64,000 nucleotides of DNA from Dillenia suffruticosa (GCA_033439265.1 JAVTVX010000024.1:6327001-6391000), one strand, 5' to 3'; shown: positions 1 to 12,721, counted from the stretch's first letter. The notes: generated by a model from the letters alone, not told the origin. Program-made: numbers and translations.

Positions 1-30
1 TAAAGTTGTGCGTGACTGCTTAAATGAAAT

Positions 31-535
31 TGTTGGATTTAATCGCGCATGCGGAAGCGTGAATTAAATAGATCGGAATTTTTGGGATAAATACCTCAAT
101 AGGGCAGTCTCCAAAATCCACCGTGTCGCGATGTCCCTCGAACGGATCGCACGGTCGGATGGTGATCACGAGGTTAGTCGAACCACCACCTCAAATCCAC
201 GACGCCGCAATCCTCATGTCCGGTGATTCATTTGACGATGGGAGATTTTCCTACGCGAAAATCTCCATCCCTCACTCTTTTCTCTCTCTAGAGTATTGTG
301 CAGTGTTAGTCTCTTTCTTCCATTGTTACTGTTCACTCCAATGGAAGAACACACACTCAAGCCTATGACCTTCATTTCACAATTGAAGAGTAAGGAATCC
401 CAACTCCCGTAGCCATGTACCAAGGCATTAGATGGGTCATTATTAGTGGTTAATAGGGTGTGGTTAATGGGATAATGGGAGTAACTCCCATTATCCCCAA
501 ATTACCATAATGCCCCTCTTGGGCATATTCCAACA
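31..535 (-). repeat. 3' LTR of the Copia element (left copy)
   Basis: This 505-bp terminal repeat is 98.6% identical to the copy at 6549-7053. It contains a perfect 13-bp inverted repeat with a 3-nt loop at 469-497 (GGGATAATGGGAG and its complement), near the U3 start when read on the element's own strand. Short frames inside the LTR are repeated in both copies and have no recognisable product. Confidence 0.96.
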
Positions 536-3500
536 TCTCCCACTTGCACATGAGGGCATTTCACTTCCGTTAATCACAAGATCGCAACTCATGCGATTTA
601 TCACATCACCCTACTGGACCTTCATACTGGATTGGGCGTCGTGCGACCGGCGAGTACACCTGCAAGCAAAGACTCTCGATACACCTGTTAGGATGATCGA
701 GGAGTCACTGTTAGTATAAAAATAACTCGCTATACCCCAGACTCAATGCATTTACATCCATCGAGCTACTTTCCTCATCGAAAGTGATTCTCAATCAATT
801 TGCTCGACTATGTATTCATTATTATGTTTGAATCCCAATATGGATTAACACAATAGGTCGACTTATGAATACATGACAATGATGTAATGTCTATTGGCCT
901 TCCTTTTCCCAAACTCGAATCTATCGGTCTCAATTCAGCTGCTTTCCTAGACCTGCCCCTTAGACCTCAATTTATCTTCCAGGCCATAGGTAAACAGACT
1001 AAAGTAGCAACACTAAACCAAAACTTCTAGAGACAGCCGAAAGTAATAAGGGCATAAGAGATCCCACTCAATGGATCTCAGGTCTCACACAGTGGGAACG
1101 GGGATCAAGATCAAACTATCGTCTCAAATAATAGCTCCCACTATCCCATGGTCGTTTCATCACACGTGGTATGAAATACGTGCCACAGTGTTATTCCCCC
1201 ATCTCTCAAAGGGCATATGTCAGATTTCTCTAACACTGTACAGGTACGGGACTCAGTCTACACATAAGACTTTACCCAGAGATCTCAGAGAGAGTAACTC
1301 AGAGACAATAACACAAATCGCAGGTGATATCTGAGATCTCAAACCTGGTTACTTACATGCAACATGGATGTGGGTATTTCCATGCCGGTCATATCGCATA
1401 TGACCTCATCCTGAACACATATCAGGGCGACTTATGTTCTAGTAGGGCTACTCTCAAAGCCTCTTACAACTAAAATCCGTCTCATCTCCGCTCACTCAGA
1501 GTCGAAGGTGGTCACTCGTGTGAGAGAGTCAACCACGCCTGCCTGACACATCTTTTATCACAAGATCATAATATATGACAACAAATGATGCATGAAATAA
1601 ATATGTGACTCAATAATGCATACATGTCATATATTAAAATAAGCATCTAAAACAGTATATAAGGAGAAATGTTAAAGTACACTAAACCCAATAATTCCTT
1701 ATCTCACAAAGGAATCTCTCACAACGGGTTTTCTGAAGAGATCAGCTCTCATGCTGAGATGTACTTAGATGTCACAATACCTTTCTCGGTAATATCTTTC
1801 ATAGTGGTCTTCGGTATTAATGTGTTTGGTTTTACTATTATACTTAGGGTCTCATTTGTTGACAGTGTCGGTCTGATTATCACAATAATCATCATTGATC
1901 TCCCACTATCTGTCACAATCCCTAAGTCTTTCAAAAAATTTCTGAAGCCAACCATTCTCATGAACTGCAATTGAGCATACTACTAGCTCAGTCTTTATCG
2001 TAAATAGAGATATACTGATTTTCTTCTTACTGCTCTAAGAAGATAAAATCTTTTGCGTTTATTCAGATCACTACTCCCAGTCAGTATCTGAATCTCAACC
2101 ACAAAACGCAAATCACCTCATCCGTAACACATGGAGAGCTCTGCAGTTCAAATGAGATATTTCGGAATCCTTTTTCACTGCTCTACAGTGATCCCTTCCA
2201 GGATTCCATTAATACCTACTCACCAGATCGACCATAAAATAAACATCTGGTCATGTATGCCTCATCGCATACATCAAATTGTATATCACACGTGTATACC
2301 TCATCGCATACACTAGAAATGTATTTTGCACTGCAATAAGGGATTCTGCTCATCTCCCTTATTTCTTTATAAATTCTAGGGCATGTGTCAAGATTCAAGT
2401 CTTTTTATCTTCAGCGATTAGAGTATCTTTTAGGTTGTCATCGCTCTTCTCGAAATGCTTAAAAATCTACCTGATGTAAAACTCTTGTTAAAGAGTCAAC
2501 ACCATTCTCAAGCGATCCCTATGGATTCAAAATCTGAGAATGAACTAAAACCTCATAACCATGTTACAATGGTCATTAGATACTCTCTGTTGTTCCCAGC
2601 CAACAGTATGTCACCTACATATGAGAACATGCTCATAAAGGAGTCATTGGGACGTATCAGAAAGATGCAATGATTCTACTCGATCATTACAAAACCATAA
2701 GATATCACCTTCTCGTGAAATCTCAAGCGCTGTTGTCTAGATGATGGCTTAAGGTTGTATTTTGATTTCTAAAATCAATAGACCTTATCCACCTGATCTA
2801 TTAGAACGAACCCAAAGGGATGCTCCATGTAGATCGCCTCATCTAGACTTCCACTACGAAAGCGGTCTTTACGTCCTTGTGATGTGAGTCTTGATCTATA
2901 TTCGTGACAATCGCTGAAAGATAAACGGATTGAGATAAATTAGACTATGACTCCTCGATAGTCCACCCCACAGTCTAAGTGTAACCCTTGGTTACTAGAC
3001 GGATTCTTTATCTCTTCATCAATCCGTAGACCTTTATCTTGACTTTGAGAACCTACTTGTTCCCGATAGTCATTCCGCCCTCAGGCTAATCAACTAGGTC
3101 CCAGACCCCGTTGATTCTCATCAACTCTTTCTTTTCATTTATGGCCTTCAATAAACGGTATTTTGCATCTTTTGCAAAACTCTCGAGAGCCTCTCGAACC
3201 GTTTTAGATTTTTCATCATCCTCTAGAGTCGCAATGAGGGTCTCACCCTCAATCGAGAAAACAACGTTTAAATACGCATTCTCGACACTCTTAGGAGGAG
3301 AGAAAAATCTTTACCTCTTGATGGATCGCTCTCACTAAGATCAAGATCCGTAGTGGATTCTTATATCCCGCCGTTGGGCTCCTTGAACCGTTAGGCTCAT
3401 CCATCGCATAAAAGGTAAGGTTCAAATTGATTTCACCTCTCTTAGGGAAATCATTCTCAAGAAATATAGTATTACGAGACTCAATCTCGATTATAGTGCC

Positions 3501-5529
3501 GTTCGTGTTCGCCTAAGAACACATTTTCTCGCGGGTCTAACTCACCGTGTGAATGCGAGAAATCATGGCACAACCCCATAACCTCAAGTGGCTAAGGTCA
3601 GGCTGCTTCCTTGTCCAAAGCTCAAATGGGGAACTGACTAATAGTCAGTAGACTCGTAATACTCTTATCGAAACAGAGCTCCATGTGTAGTTTAGACGAA
3701 TACTTGCGTTTTCGCTCGGTTCTGAGAGTCTCTACTCTCAAATCTAACTGATTCTCAATCTCGCTTATGAACCTCCTGAAGCAGTCTAATGCCTCAGACT
3801 TATGCAAGATCAGATAGATGAACCGAAACGCATGAAAGCGTCTATAATTATCTACATAACTCCATTTCTGACTCTCATGCTCATAAGACTACAATAAAAA
3901 GAAGGAAGACACAATAGTTAACTGCAATGAAGTCTCAGCTCTCATTGTATCGCCAAATGGTTTTCTCGTTATTTTGCCAACTAGGCAAAACTCACATACG
4001 GGTAACTCGAATTTGGTCAGCGGGTCCAATAAACCTCTCGCTACTAACCGATTCATCATCTCTTACCCCATGTGTCTAAGTCTACTATGTCATTCATTTA
4101 CATTATCATCTACGCAATCAGATGTAAAGACAATAGTAGAACGATAAGAAACCATTAGAAGGAGTAACACTCAGTGCATACATTCCATCATGGATTAAAA
4201 CCAGAATAATTCAGAAAATTGTCGTATTAAAAACAAGGGAATAATTTCACGCATTTCGTAGTCAATTTTAGACAAGGTACAAAATTGTAGATTCGTCGAA
4301 TGCCTACAATATTGAGGACGTCATAGTAAGTGTCGTTTACTCTAACAACGACAAATGCTCTGTCCTTAACGTAAATCCTCCAAACTTAAGGATTCATTTG
4401 ACGGATTACGCACTCCTATCTCGAGTTACGTGGTCGGTTGCTCCTGATTTCAAAGGAGAGAAATCAGCGAGCATTATAGTGCATGAGACAACCACGTAAA
4501 GAAGAATGATATTAATTTTTGCTCGTCACTCTCATGAGCGAAATGACCAAATCTACCTCAAACGTAGCAATTACATTGGTCTAATCAAATTTCTTCTTCT
4601 TGCGTTCTTGTACCTCGTTGTCGGTTTTCTCGGATGATTTTTATTACCTAGATCTCGAGTCTCGTTCGCCTGCTTATGCTATTGGCTTAGCGCCTGGGAA
4701 GTCCTTACTCGACTCCTCTGAATAAGCATGACTCGAGTGTGGCCTACTCGCCTCTAGGTGCTCCTCATCGAGCTCACAATATGTATTACTTTCGTCAAAT
4801 GTGAAATAGGATTTCACGGTTTCCCATGAATCAGGTAAAAACTGGATCACATCCAGTACCTAAATTTCATCCGAAATTTACTCGTCCGTATATATTAACT
4901 CGGTGATCATACTCGACATTTGTTTCATTGTATGATTAACCCTTTTCTTATGCATCCTCACATAGGAGCCGAAGAGAGCAACACTATGCTCTTTTGGGAC
5001 GAGTCGAACCGATATGTTTATAGAATATGACTCGAAAAACGAGACTAAGTCATCGTGTATGCCACTGTTAAGCGTTGCCCTAACTTGGCAAATCTTTTGT
5101 CCTATACACGATAGATCTCTTTATCTCGTATACCCTGAGGCTCGGTGCCCACCCTGGGGCCCATCATCTCTTGTCTCAGATTCTCTTTAGATTTTGCCTC
5201 TCGAGAATAAACTGAATCTACTGATAAAATCATGCAGATCATATCATTCAGTTTACTCTTCTTGCAAAAATTTAATACGACAGTTTTCAACGCATTAAGA
5301 GAAATATTTATGACTTGGAGATGCTTATTATCACATTTTTGTACGCCCTACGAATCATCAAGACCAAAATGACTTGAGTACGACTCCAAAGCGAGCGTAT
5401 GAGTCAACGGACACCATACACCACAACTTGGAATCGCATCTTACCATTTGGATTGTGATTCGGCACACAAAAACCCACAAAAAGTCACATTTATGGATAT
5501 AGGACCCCCCAAAAATTGAAAAAATTCAA

Positions 5530-6010
5530 TTTTAAGCGACTTCACGCGCCACCCGGGGCCCATACGCGCCGCCGCACGCCGGCGGTGCGATCCACGCGCC
5601 GCCGGGCGCCTCCACGCGCCGGCGGTGAGTCTCTACGCGCTGCCACGCGCCGGCGGTGAGCCTCCACGCGCCTCCACGCGCTGGCAGCAGTCTGGCTCAC
5701 GCGCCAGACGCGCTGCCACGCGCCTGGGGCGGCGCGGCTCACGCACGCCCAGTCGCGGCGCGCGGCTCACGTGCCTTCACGCGCTGAGCCGCGTTGAGCC
5801 GGGTTTTGACCGGGTTGGTCAACGGGTCAGGGTTGACCCGACTGACCCGGTCAACGGTCCGGTCCGACCCGGTCGGGTCGGTCCGACCCGACCGCTACCT
5901 TCCCCCGCTCCACGCGCCTGTGTGGCGCGTGAACTACACGCGCCTAGCAGACGCGCTTCCCTGGCGCGTGCGTGTCACGCGCCTGCGGGTCTGGGCCGGT
6001 TCTTCTTCGC
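5530..6010 (-). repeat. GC-rich repetitive leader of the Copia element
   Basis: This is a sharp GC-rich block inside an AT-rich window, between the primer-binding site and the gag region. The left part is built from variants of CACGCGCC(GGCG). From about 5805 to 5895 there are runs of GACCCG, GGTCGGGT and GGTCAAC in both orientations. These can fold back on themselves, as expected for a structured retroelement leader (packaging or dimerisation is an inference). Open frames across it (for example 5625-6137 and 5542-5742) are arginine/alanine-rich products of base composition and not credible proteins. Confidence 0.8.
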
Positions 6011-6548
6011 CCGACGGGTCCTGCAACGGGTTTTTCGACCCGTTTTCTGGAAAACTCGATTCCGACTGTTGTTTTTTGCATTTTTCGACTGGAAAAAATT
6101 TGTGGGCATCCTCCAAACATCCTACACTCGATTTTAGGAAGATTCAAGCCCAAAAAATGGTGGGATTCAACCACCCCAGTCGCGGCCCTCCGCGGCCATT
6201 CAGAAATCCCAGTTTCCGGCACCCAAATCACACAATAAAATATATAAAACCATAGATCTAGATGCAAGTAACTCATTTATATTATTTTCATGCATCGATC
6301 CGCCCTCTAAAACTACAGATCTAAGGGTTTTATGTCCGTAGGGTCGTAAATTTCGACCGGACATCTCATGGCCCAAACATGCTTCGAAAATTAAATAAAA
6401 ATATATTTGTAATCCTTGGGCCATGGGTATTCTTGCAGTGTTCTCGGATTCACGAAACTCATCCGTGATCCGGACCCCAAAATTTTAAAAACCCCAAAAA
6501 TAATTCCGAAAATTATTAAATTAAATCCAACCACTGCTCGGATACCAA

Positions 6549-7053
6549 TGTTGGATTTAATCGCGCATGCGGAAGCGTGAATTAAATAGATCGGAATTTT
6601 TGGGATAAATACCTCGATAGGGCAGTCTCCAAAATCCACCGTGTCGCGATGTCCCTCGAACGGATCGCACGGTCGGATGGTGATCACGAGGTTAGTCGAA
6701 CCACCACCTCAAATCCACGACGCCGCAATCCTCATGTCCGGTGATTCGTTTGACGATGGGAGATTTTTCTACGCGAAAATCTCCATCCCTCACTCTTTTC
6801 TCTCTCTAGAGTATTGTGCAGTGTTAGTCTCTTTCCTCCATTGTTACTGTTCACTCCAATGGAAGAACACACACTCAAACCTATGACCTTCATTTCACAA
6901 TTGAAGAGTAAGAAATCCCAACTCCCGTAGCCATGTACCAAGGCATTAGATGGGTCATTATTAGTGGTTAATAGGGTGTGGTTAATGGGATAATGGGAGT
7001 AACTCCCATTATCCCCAAATTATCATAATGCCCCTCTTGGGCATATTCCAACA
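6549..7053 (-). repeat. 5' LTR of the Copia element (right copy)
   Basis: This 505-bp copy begins TGTTGG and ends CCAACA, directly next to the tRNA-Met-type primer-binding site at 6536-6548. It is therefore the 5' LTR of a minus-strand element. It carries the same 13-bp-arm hairpin as the left LTR, at about 6987-7015. Confidence 0.96.
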
Positions 7054-7058
7054 GAAAT

Positions 7059-8361
7059 CTTGCATGAGCGTCCATGAAAGTTTTCTACTTGGTTTAAATA
7101 AGTGAAAAAATGGTCTTCTTTAAGGGAAAGTACCAAGAGCCGACGCTATTGTGTTAGTGTTAGATGCAAAAAAAGGTGTAATAAAACTAGTGGAACGACA
7201 TTTTATCTACCTACGATGTTCTAGGATATCAATGGTCCTAACTTTAATGATTATGGACCCATGAAGTGCCATTGGTGCACTAGCATGTGTTTTTGCAATT
7301 AGCTTAGAGAAGGGAGATTGAAGTTGGTCCTCAAGGATGGATTTGTGAGACCAATGAATAGTCGGTCTAACAAAATGAGATGTTAGATTGCTTAACCAAG
7401 TTTGAGATTTGAAATTTGGGAATGGAAAAAAAATTATATTAGAACAACTACTATCTAAATAAATTCTTTATAAACGGTTGAATCGAATTAATTGAAATAT
7501 GATTTTAGATAATGATCGTAAAACCCAAAAAGAAAGAAAAAAAAAAAAAAGATATGCAGGATTGGGTTTTGCTTGTTTTATTAGTTTGGGAGAGAGGGCA
7601 CCATTTTACAGTTCGTTTTATCGTAGTAAATTCTCTTAAATTGATCTCTCCTGAATCATGGTCAGTAAAGGCACTGAATCATGCTTCCGCTGCTAGATTA
7701 GGATGCCCTTTAAGCATGCATGACAATAATGGGATGAACTTCAATTATTGTCCCAGGAAATGTTGTTTTATATGATGGTCTCAAGTTATGTGGTCATCCC
7801 AGGTACAGGTTTCTTCATTGCACGGAGCAGTACTCCTTTGGCTGTTCTCGAATTAATCGAGGCCACAGTTGTCATCCCAGTGAGAGGTACCCTTCGAAGA
7901 TTGATTCTTTTGATGGGTAAAATGGGACAAGTGCCATTAGTTATTTTCGGGAAACATTGAATAACAATTCAGAAACTACAAACCATGTAAGTGTTGACAA
8001 TGGCTGCCTTTTACCGGATCACTGGACCTCCTTCCCTGTGTAAAATCAGCGGTGAGAAAAGTTGCTTTCCTTCATCTAGTAGCTCAATTTTTGTTCTAAT
8101 CCATTCAACAGCGTTAATGGCAAGAGTCCTTGGATCAGCAATACAGCAGAAACCAGATAGCATGCAAACCACAAGGTACGGACCTTCCTATCCCATCTCA
8201 TTGCTGTTGTTCAACAAAGTTTAGGAAGGAAGATGACATGTTTTAAGAACTATATAAATTATACTATAAGTTGGGGGAGAATTCTACACCTTAGAAGCTA
8301 TGTAAGAGAAGTATTTGATGAATATATAGTTATAAATAGAAGAAAAAAAATGTGTTACTCG

Positions 8362-8401
<40 letters not shown>

Positions 8402-10072
8402 TTTTTTGTCCCAAAAAAAAAAACCCCTTTGATGTAAAATTAAATACTTTCTTGCACAAGTTTTGGGGTCGGTGGGATGAAGCTATCTGAAGATGCTGTT
8501 TTAACTAGATTAAATCCATATCAATTTTTATTTTATTTTAATTATCTTATTCTATTTTATTTATACTAATTTTTAATAAAAGTTAAAAAAAAATTGGTTA
8601 TTTTAAATCTTTTTATACAGTAGGTTGTCTTTTTATGTTAACAATCAAACATTTAGCTCCCAATAAATATCATTACTTACCTATAAATTCTTGTATGACA
8701 CATGTGCTCATAAAAATATTAATAATGATAAAAAAATATATATTCTTATCACAAAATTAGATATTCTTAAAAGGAAACAGTAGTGATCTTGTTGACAAAT
8801 GTCCAAGTAATTTTCCATCAACATCGTTGATTGATCATGTTCCTGTCAGATGTTTTACCGGTCTGAGCAGGGCCATCAACCTAATTTCACTTTTTTTTTT
8901 TTTTTTATAAACCAGTCTCATAAATATATTAAATTCAATTCATTTTGATTTAAATTCTTAAAAAATAAATATCTCTCCATATTTTTTTTATACATAACAT
9001 TTGAATCAAAGACATTATTTAAGAAATACAAACATCTGATTACCACGAGTAACAAGGGCGGTTAATCTTACATTTTTTAAGATGTTTGTAACGTGAGGTC
9101 TGCTCTGTCGGATCTTCGACCTGAGGCCCAAAAGGATTTAATTTGGGTATGTGAGACCACATGTAGTTTCAGGTTGTTCGTCATAGTACATAACATAATT
9201 TTGTAGTGTTTTCTTTTAAGTGTATACTTATCATATATTTGAAATTAACTTGATTAATCTGATCGGATATTGACGACCTTTATGGGGTTGACTCCTCTAA
9301 TATTTATTTTTTTATCTCTAAGTTTTGAATTCAAAATTTTAATTAAAAAAATTTAATGTCTTGACTGCCACACTCACCGATTATTGGTCATAATTTTAGA
9401 ATATGAATTAAGGTTTAAATGGTTTAGCACCAAACCACCATGGGTTTGGAAAGGAACCATGTACTTTGGTGAAATATGAATTTGTACATATTGTGAGCGA
9501 CTAGAATTCCCCTAGTTCTATTTATCTAAGTAAAATATTCAAAATTGAGACGTAGTTATATTTGATAAAAGAAGGTAACATAAATCACACGACACATAAG
9601 TTTACGTTCATGACATAACAATTTTCATGGCCCCCTTGGGATCGAATTCCTGGTTTTTCTCTCTGCAAAAAAGCAACGACATAGTTTGTTTCCGCTGTGG
9701 AAGAGGGCAGTCTTGGAGAGACCTTCTAGGCTTTTTCCTTCCTGCCAATTGTTTATTCTTGATTGGGTTCAAGAGTGTAATGTTTATACATTTGACATGA
9801 AAATTTTGCTGACTCTGATACGCAGAAATATGTTTGAAACGTAAGAAAAAGAATGTACTTTAATATTATAGATCGCTGATTTTATTACATGTACAGCCAT
9901 GCAGCCTATAGAAATTTCAATTCCATTCCCAGGAGGCATTGGCTGGTAGCACTTAATAGCAATTTAATAAATTAGATGGAGTAGCCAATGGCTTCTTTTT
10001 TTTTTTTTTTTTCTTTTCAGGTAATAATTCATTGCTGCAGAGTCCTACATCTAGGGTTTGGCTTTAATACTG
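7059..10072. other. Intergenic, no recognised gene
   Basis: About 3 kb of AT-rich sequence. A mildly coding-like patch (7600-8225) has short open frames on both strands, including a Cys-rich one on plus (about 7749-7909) and a 54-codon one on minus (about 8021-8182), but I recognise no family. A poly-T run sits at about 8361-8398. A segment at about 9240-9400 resembles one at about 37600-37760 (same order of GATCGGATA-like, TTCAAAATTT-like and T-rich blocks) and could be a minus-strand SINE relic. Confidence 0.5.
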
Positions 10073-10080
10073 TCTCCCAG

Positions 10081-10276
10081 CTGTGGCGGACCTAGGTTAT
10101 GTCCAGGGTGGACAATTGCACCCACTAAATTTTTTTAAGTTCAATTAGTATTTAGGATACATATTTATTTTGTATACACTTAATTATAATTTTCCACTCC
10201 TATCCATATTTGTTAATTAAACAAGTATTTTATAAATTTTTTCACCCCTAGACTCTGGGTCCTAGGCCCGCCACTG
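10081..10276. mobile_element. hAT-type MITE, 196 bp
   Basis: The ends are CTGTGGCGGACCTAGG on the left and, as reverse complement, CAGTGGCGGGCCTAGG on the right. These form imperfect terminal inverted repeats of the hAT consensus type (CAGTGGCGGA...). Flanking 8-bp duplications are TCTCCCAG (10073-10080) and TCTCCTAG (10277-10284), matching at 7 of 8 positions, the duplication length of hAT elements. The interior is AT-rich and non-coding, so it would need a transposase in trans. The diverged ends and duplication suggest an old insertion. Confidence 0.85.
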
Positions 10277-10284
10277 TCTCCTAG

Positions 10285-11218
10285 TGAGCAAGCACAAGCA
10301 TGACCTGAGGATTGGCAACATCTATAGCATTTAGCTACAGCTTCTAGTTCAGGCCAATAGATTGATCAAGTTTGAGTCAATACTTGGTTTTGATTAGGTG
10401 TCGTTGCCCTTGTCTTTGCCTCTTTAAATAAAATCTTCTTTTTCTTATAATAAAAGCTATATTTTTCTACTTATCATTAAATAGAAGTAACATTCTGTTG
10501 TATCATAAATCAGCAAATGAGTCCATGAACTGGATCATGGCTTTCAATATGCAGTGAATTCCTGTAAACTTAATGTAAAATCAAATCTTGGAGCCACAAT
10601 GCGTTTAGGTCTCCCATGTTTTTTTTAATACCTCTTCACATATCCATGTGTCTCACCTTCCCACATTTCAGTTAAAGCCCGGAAATCCTTCTCCAGTATA
10701 CACACTTTGGAGCCACACCTGTTCAACTATTCGATTGAAATGCACAAAATTTTTTCTGTCTCCACCACGACTCCGGATCAATGCCTATATGGATAGTGTG
10801 TTGGATCTTCTGATTTCTTAAGCTTTCTAAATCACCATTTTGCTCTCTGATCTTTGCCCCTAGCACTACTCTTCCCCCCCCCCCTTTGCATCCCTTGCAA
10901 GTGGTTGAATTAATCTTCCTCTACTTGATTTCATCTATTTTGTCTGCTGCTGATAGATATTGCCCACCAAGTCCCTCCTTTATAATATATTTTGGGCAAA
11001 AACTCCTTGCTGATAAATTTTCATGTAAATATTTAAGCCATACTGCACTGCTCTTCCATGCTCCACTACTAAGGTGCTTTGCATATTTAATTGTGATCAT
11101 AGTCAGGCCTGCACCTCATAACCTAGAGCACACTAGTTCCATTCTCACAATAGACTCGACAAACATTTATCTTTTAAATGAGAGAAACAATTCCAGTGTC
11201 GGACAGTTCCAAGTAATT

Positions 11219-11262
<44 letters not shown>

Positions 11263-11533
11263 ACATTTTGACACAAATAAAAGCGTCTAGTTAACTACAT
11301 GTTATTGATGGAACGTGAAAATTCATTCTCATTCTACCCTTCATGAAAAAGACTAATCATGCAACTTTGATCTAAACACCCATACGGCCATCAATACATT
11401 TGGAGGCGCCAAAATGTCTAGCAATTAAAACTGCTAGTCCTAAAGGGATGGCACTTAAAGGAAAATAGGAGTTAAAATAAGCTAGGGTTTCCATGCTGCC
11501 GATACCTGCAGACGTGTCATCATCTAAGTAGAC
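10285..11533. other. Intergenic region 3' of the TCP gene
   Basis: No gene recognised. It holds a C9-10 homopolymer near 10874 and a (GA)n microsatellite at 11221-11258. The part nearest the TCP stop codon is probably its 3' untranslated region. The 134-aa frame at 10886-11290 runs through the GA repeat and has no domain. Confidence 0.5.
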
Positions 11534-12721
11534 CTAGCATTGTGAGTTTTCCCAGTCTCCAGGAAAATCTATAAATTCTTCCTTCATGTACAGATCCCCG
11601 GCGACTGCGTTGTTGTGTTGTTGACAATTGAATGTTGAACTTGAATTTGTAGAAATGCCCAAGAATTTCTCTATAATGTCAATTGCATCTTGTTCTCCTG
11701 ATTGTGGACCGGACAGTTTAGCTTCAGCTATTTCCGAACAGGGATTCACAATTTCCTGGCTACAGGAACCAGATAATGTCTTCCCTGTTTCCATTGGGCT
11801 AGAAGAAGAAAACAACCCTACATTATTTTTATTAGGGTTTTCTTCAGGGTCTTGTTGTGACTGCTCAAGCCTTCTAATCTCCATTTTCTCTCTTGTTCTT
11901 GCTCTAGCCCTAGCTCTTGCCACATCTCTTGCCTCCTTAGCAATGCTTTGACTTGCCCCTCTATTTGTTTTTAATAGATTCTTGAAATTTTCAGCAGACA
12001 AATCACCCAACAAACTCTTCCCTTTACTTGGCACCGCATTATTAGTTGCTGACAAATCTTCATGTCCGGGCATGAATTTGGTCACACCAGTCTTCCCTCC
12101 GCTTCTACCATGTTTCATCTGGGGAAGCTTTTCTGAGATCAGTTCTTTTATTGCATCCTTAGACTTGGTGAAGAGCCACTCAATGGTTTTGCTAGCTTTG
12201 TCAAAGCCCAACATGTCTTGTAGCTCAAAGAACTGACGAGCTATTTGAACAGAGAGTCTCATTCTGCGGTCTCTCAGACCATGAGCCGTACTAATCTTGC
12301 TATGCCTGTCCCTCCTTCCCTTTCTCCTCCGCGACTTGGGCCTCTTCGAAGTGTCACCCTCATCATCTTCCAAATACTTCTCATTGTGATTGATCTCTTG
12401 AGAGTTTTCCGTTTCTTCATTAGCAGTTATTTCAGCTGGTAATGTTGTGCTGCTGCTGCTACTGTCAAGACTGAAGTGTTTTTGGGGAAACAAGTGAGTT
12501 AGGGTACATAGTTCCTCAATTTCATCATCCAGAAATGCAGCTTCGAAGGGTGAGTGGGAGAATGAAAATGAAGGGTTCTGATGTTCCTGTGAGGATGATG
12601 AGTAATTTGGGTTTACCCCACTACCACGACAATCTTCTAGTAATAAAGATTTGTCAAATGTGGCACTATTAGGGTTTGTGGTGGAGGGGTAAAAGTGACT
12701 GAAGCTGTTTGATGGGAACAT
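11534..12721 (-). CDS. TCP12: TCP transcription factor, CYC/TB1 class, TCP12/BRC2-like
   Basis: Single-exon gene for a 395-aa nuclear DNA-binding protein. The TCP domain spans about residues 136-193: a basic part with RRDRHSKI and [10 protein letters not shown], then helix-loop-helix sequence [20 protein letters not shown] followed by IEWLFTKSK. An arginine-rich R domain ([19 protein letters not shown], residues 262-280) places it in the CYC/TB1 class. The tail motif IIEKFLG (about 349-355) also occurs in Arabidopsis TCP12 as I recall it, as do QIAR and IEWLF in the domain, so CYC3/TCP12 fits better than BRC1. Members of this clade repress axillary bud outgrowth; that role is inferred here. 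The neighbouring bHLH30 and RING genes are also next to TCP12 in Arabidopsis. Acidic (residues 118-123) and Ser-rich (41-44, 87-91) stretches precede the domain. The ATG at 12719-12721 is the first in frame. Confidence 0.93.
   Translation of the reverse strand: MFPSNSFSHFYPSTTNPNSATFDKSLLLEDCRGSGVNPNYSSSSQEHQNPSFSFSHSPFEAAFLDDEIEELCTLTHLFPQKHFSLDSSSSSTTLPAEITANEETENSQEINHNEKYLEDDEGDTSKRPKSRRRKGRRDRHSKISTAHGLRDRRMRLSVQIARQFFELQDMLGFDKASKTIEWLFTKSKDAIKELISEKLPQMKHGRSGGKTGVTKFMPGHEDLSATNNAVPSKGKSLLGDLSAENFKNLLKTNRGASQSIAKEARDVARARARARTREKMEIRRLEQSQQDPEENPNKNNVGLFSSSSPMETGKTLSGSCSQEIVNPCSEIAEAKLSGPQSGEQDAIDIIEKFLGISTNSSSTFNCQQHNNAVAGDLYMKEEFIDFPGDWENSQC

Larger units (their letters stand above)
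31..7053 (-). mobile_element. Copia-superfamily LTR retrotransposon, full-length fossil
   Basis: The element has two 505-bp LTRs that begin TGTTGG and end CCAACA, flanked by a 5-bp target duplication GAAAT (26-30 and 7054-7058). It lies on the minus strand. A primer-binding site for initiator tRNA-Met (minus-strand TTGGTATCCGAGC, 6536-6548) adjoins the right LTR, and a purine tract (minus-strand AAGTGGGAGA, 536-545) adjoins the left LTR. Pol traces on the minus strand include a GAG-pre-integrase zinc motif ending CEFCLVGK (about 3960-4110) and the start of a Copia reverse transcriptase (about 2980-3200). Integrase before reverse transcriptase is the Copia order. The internal region holds no long open frame and is broken many times. 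The LTRs differ at 7 of 505 sites (1.4%), all transitions, which suggests insertion roughly 0.5-3 million years ago depending on the rate assumed. Confidence 0.95.

Noticed and set aside
123-368. An 81-codon frame repeated at 6641-6886
   Set aside because: It is simply the same LTR sequence present at both ends of the retrotransposon, and it is antisense to the element.
5625-6137. A 170-codon Arg/Ala/Pro-rich open frame on plus, with others on both strands
   Set aside because: It lies in the GC-rich leader of the Copia element, where stop codons are rare by composition. All frames there are equally open and no domain is visible.
11628-12442. Several plus-strand frames of 65-107 codons
   Set aside because: They are antisense shadows of the TCP gene.
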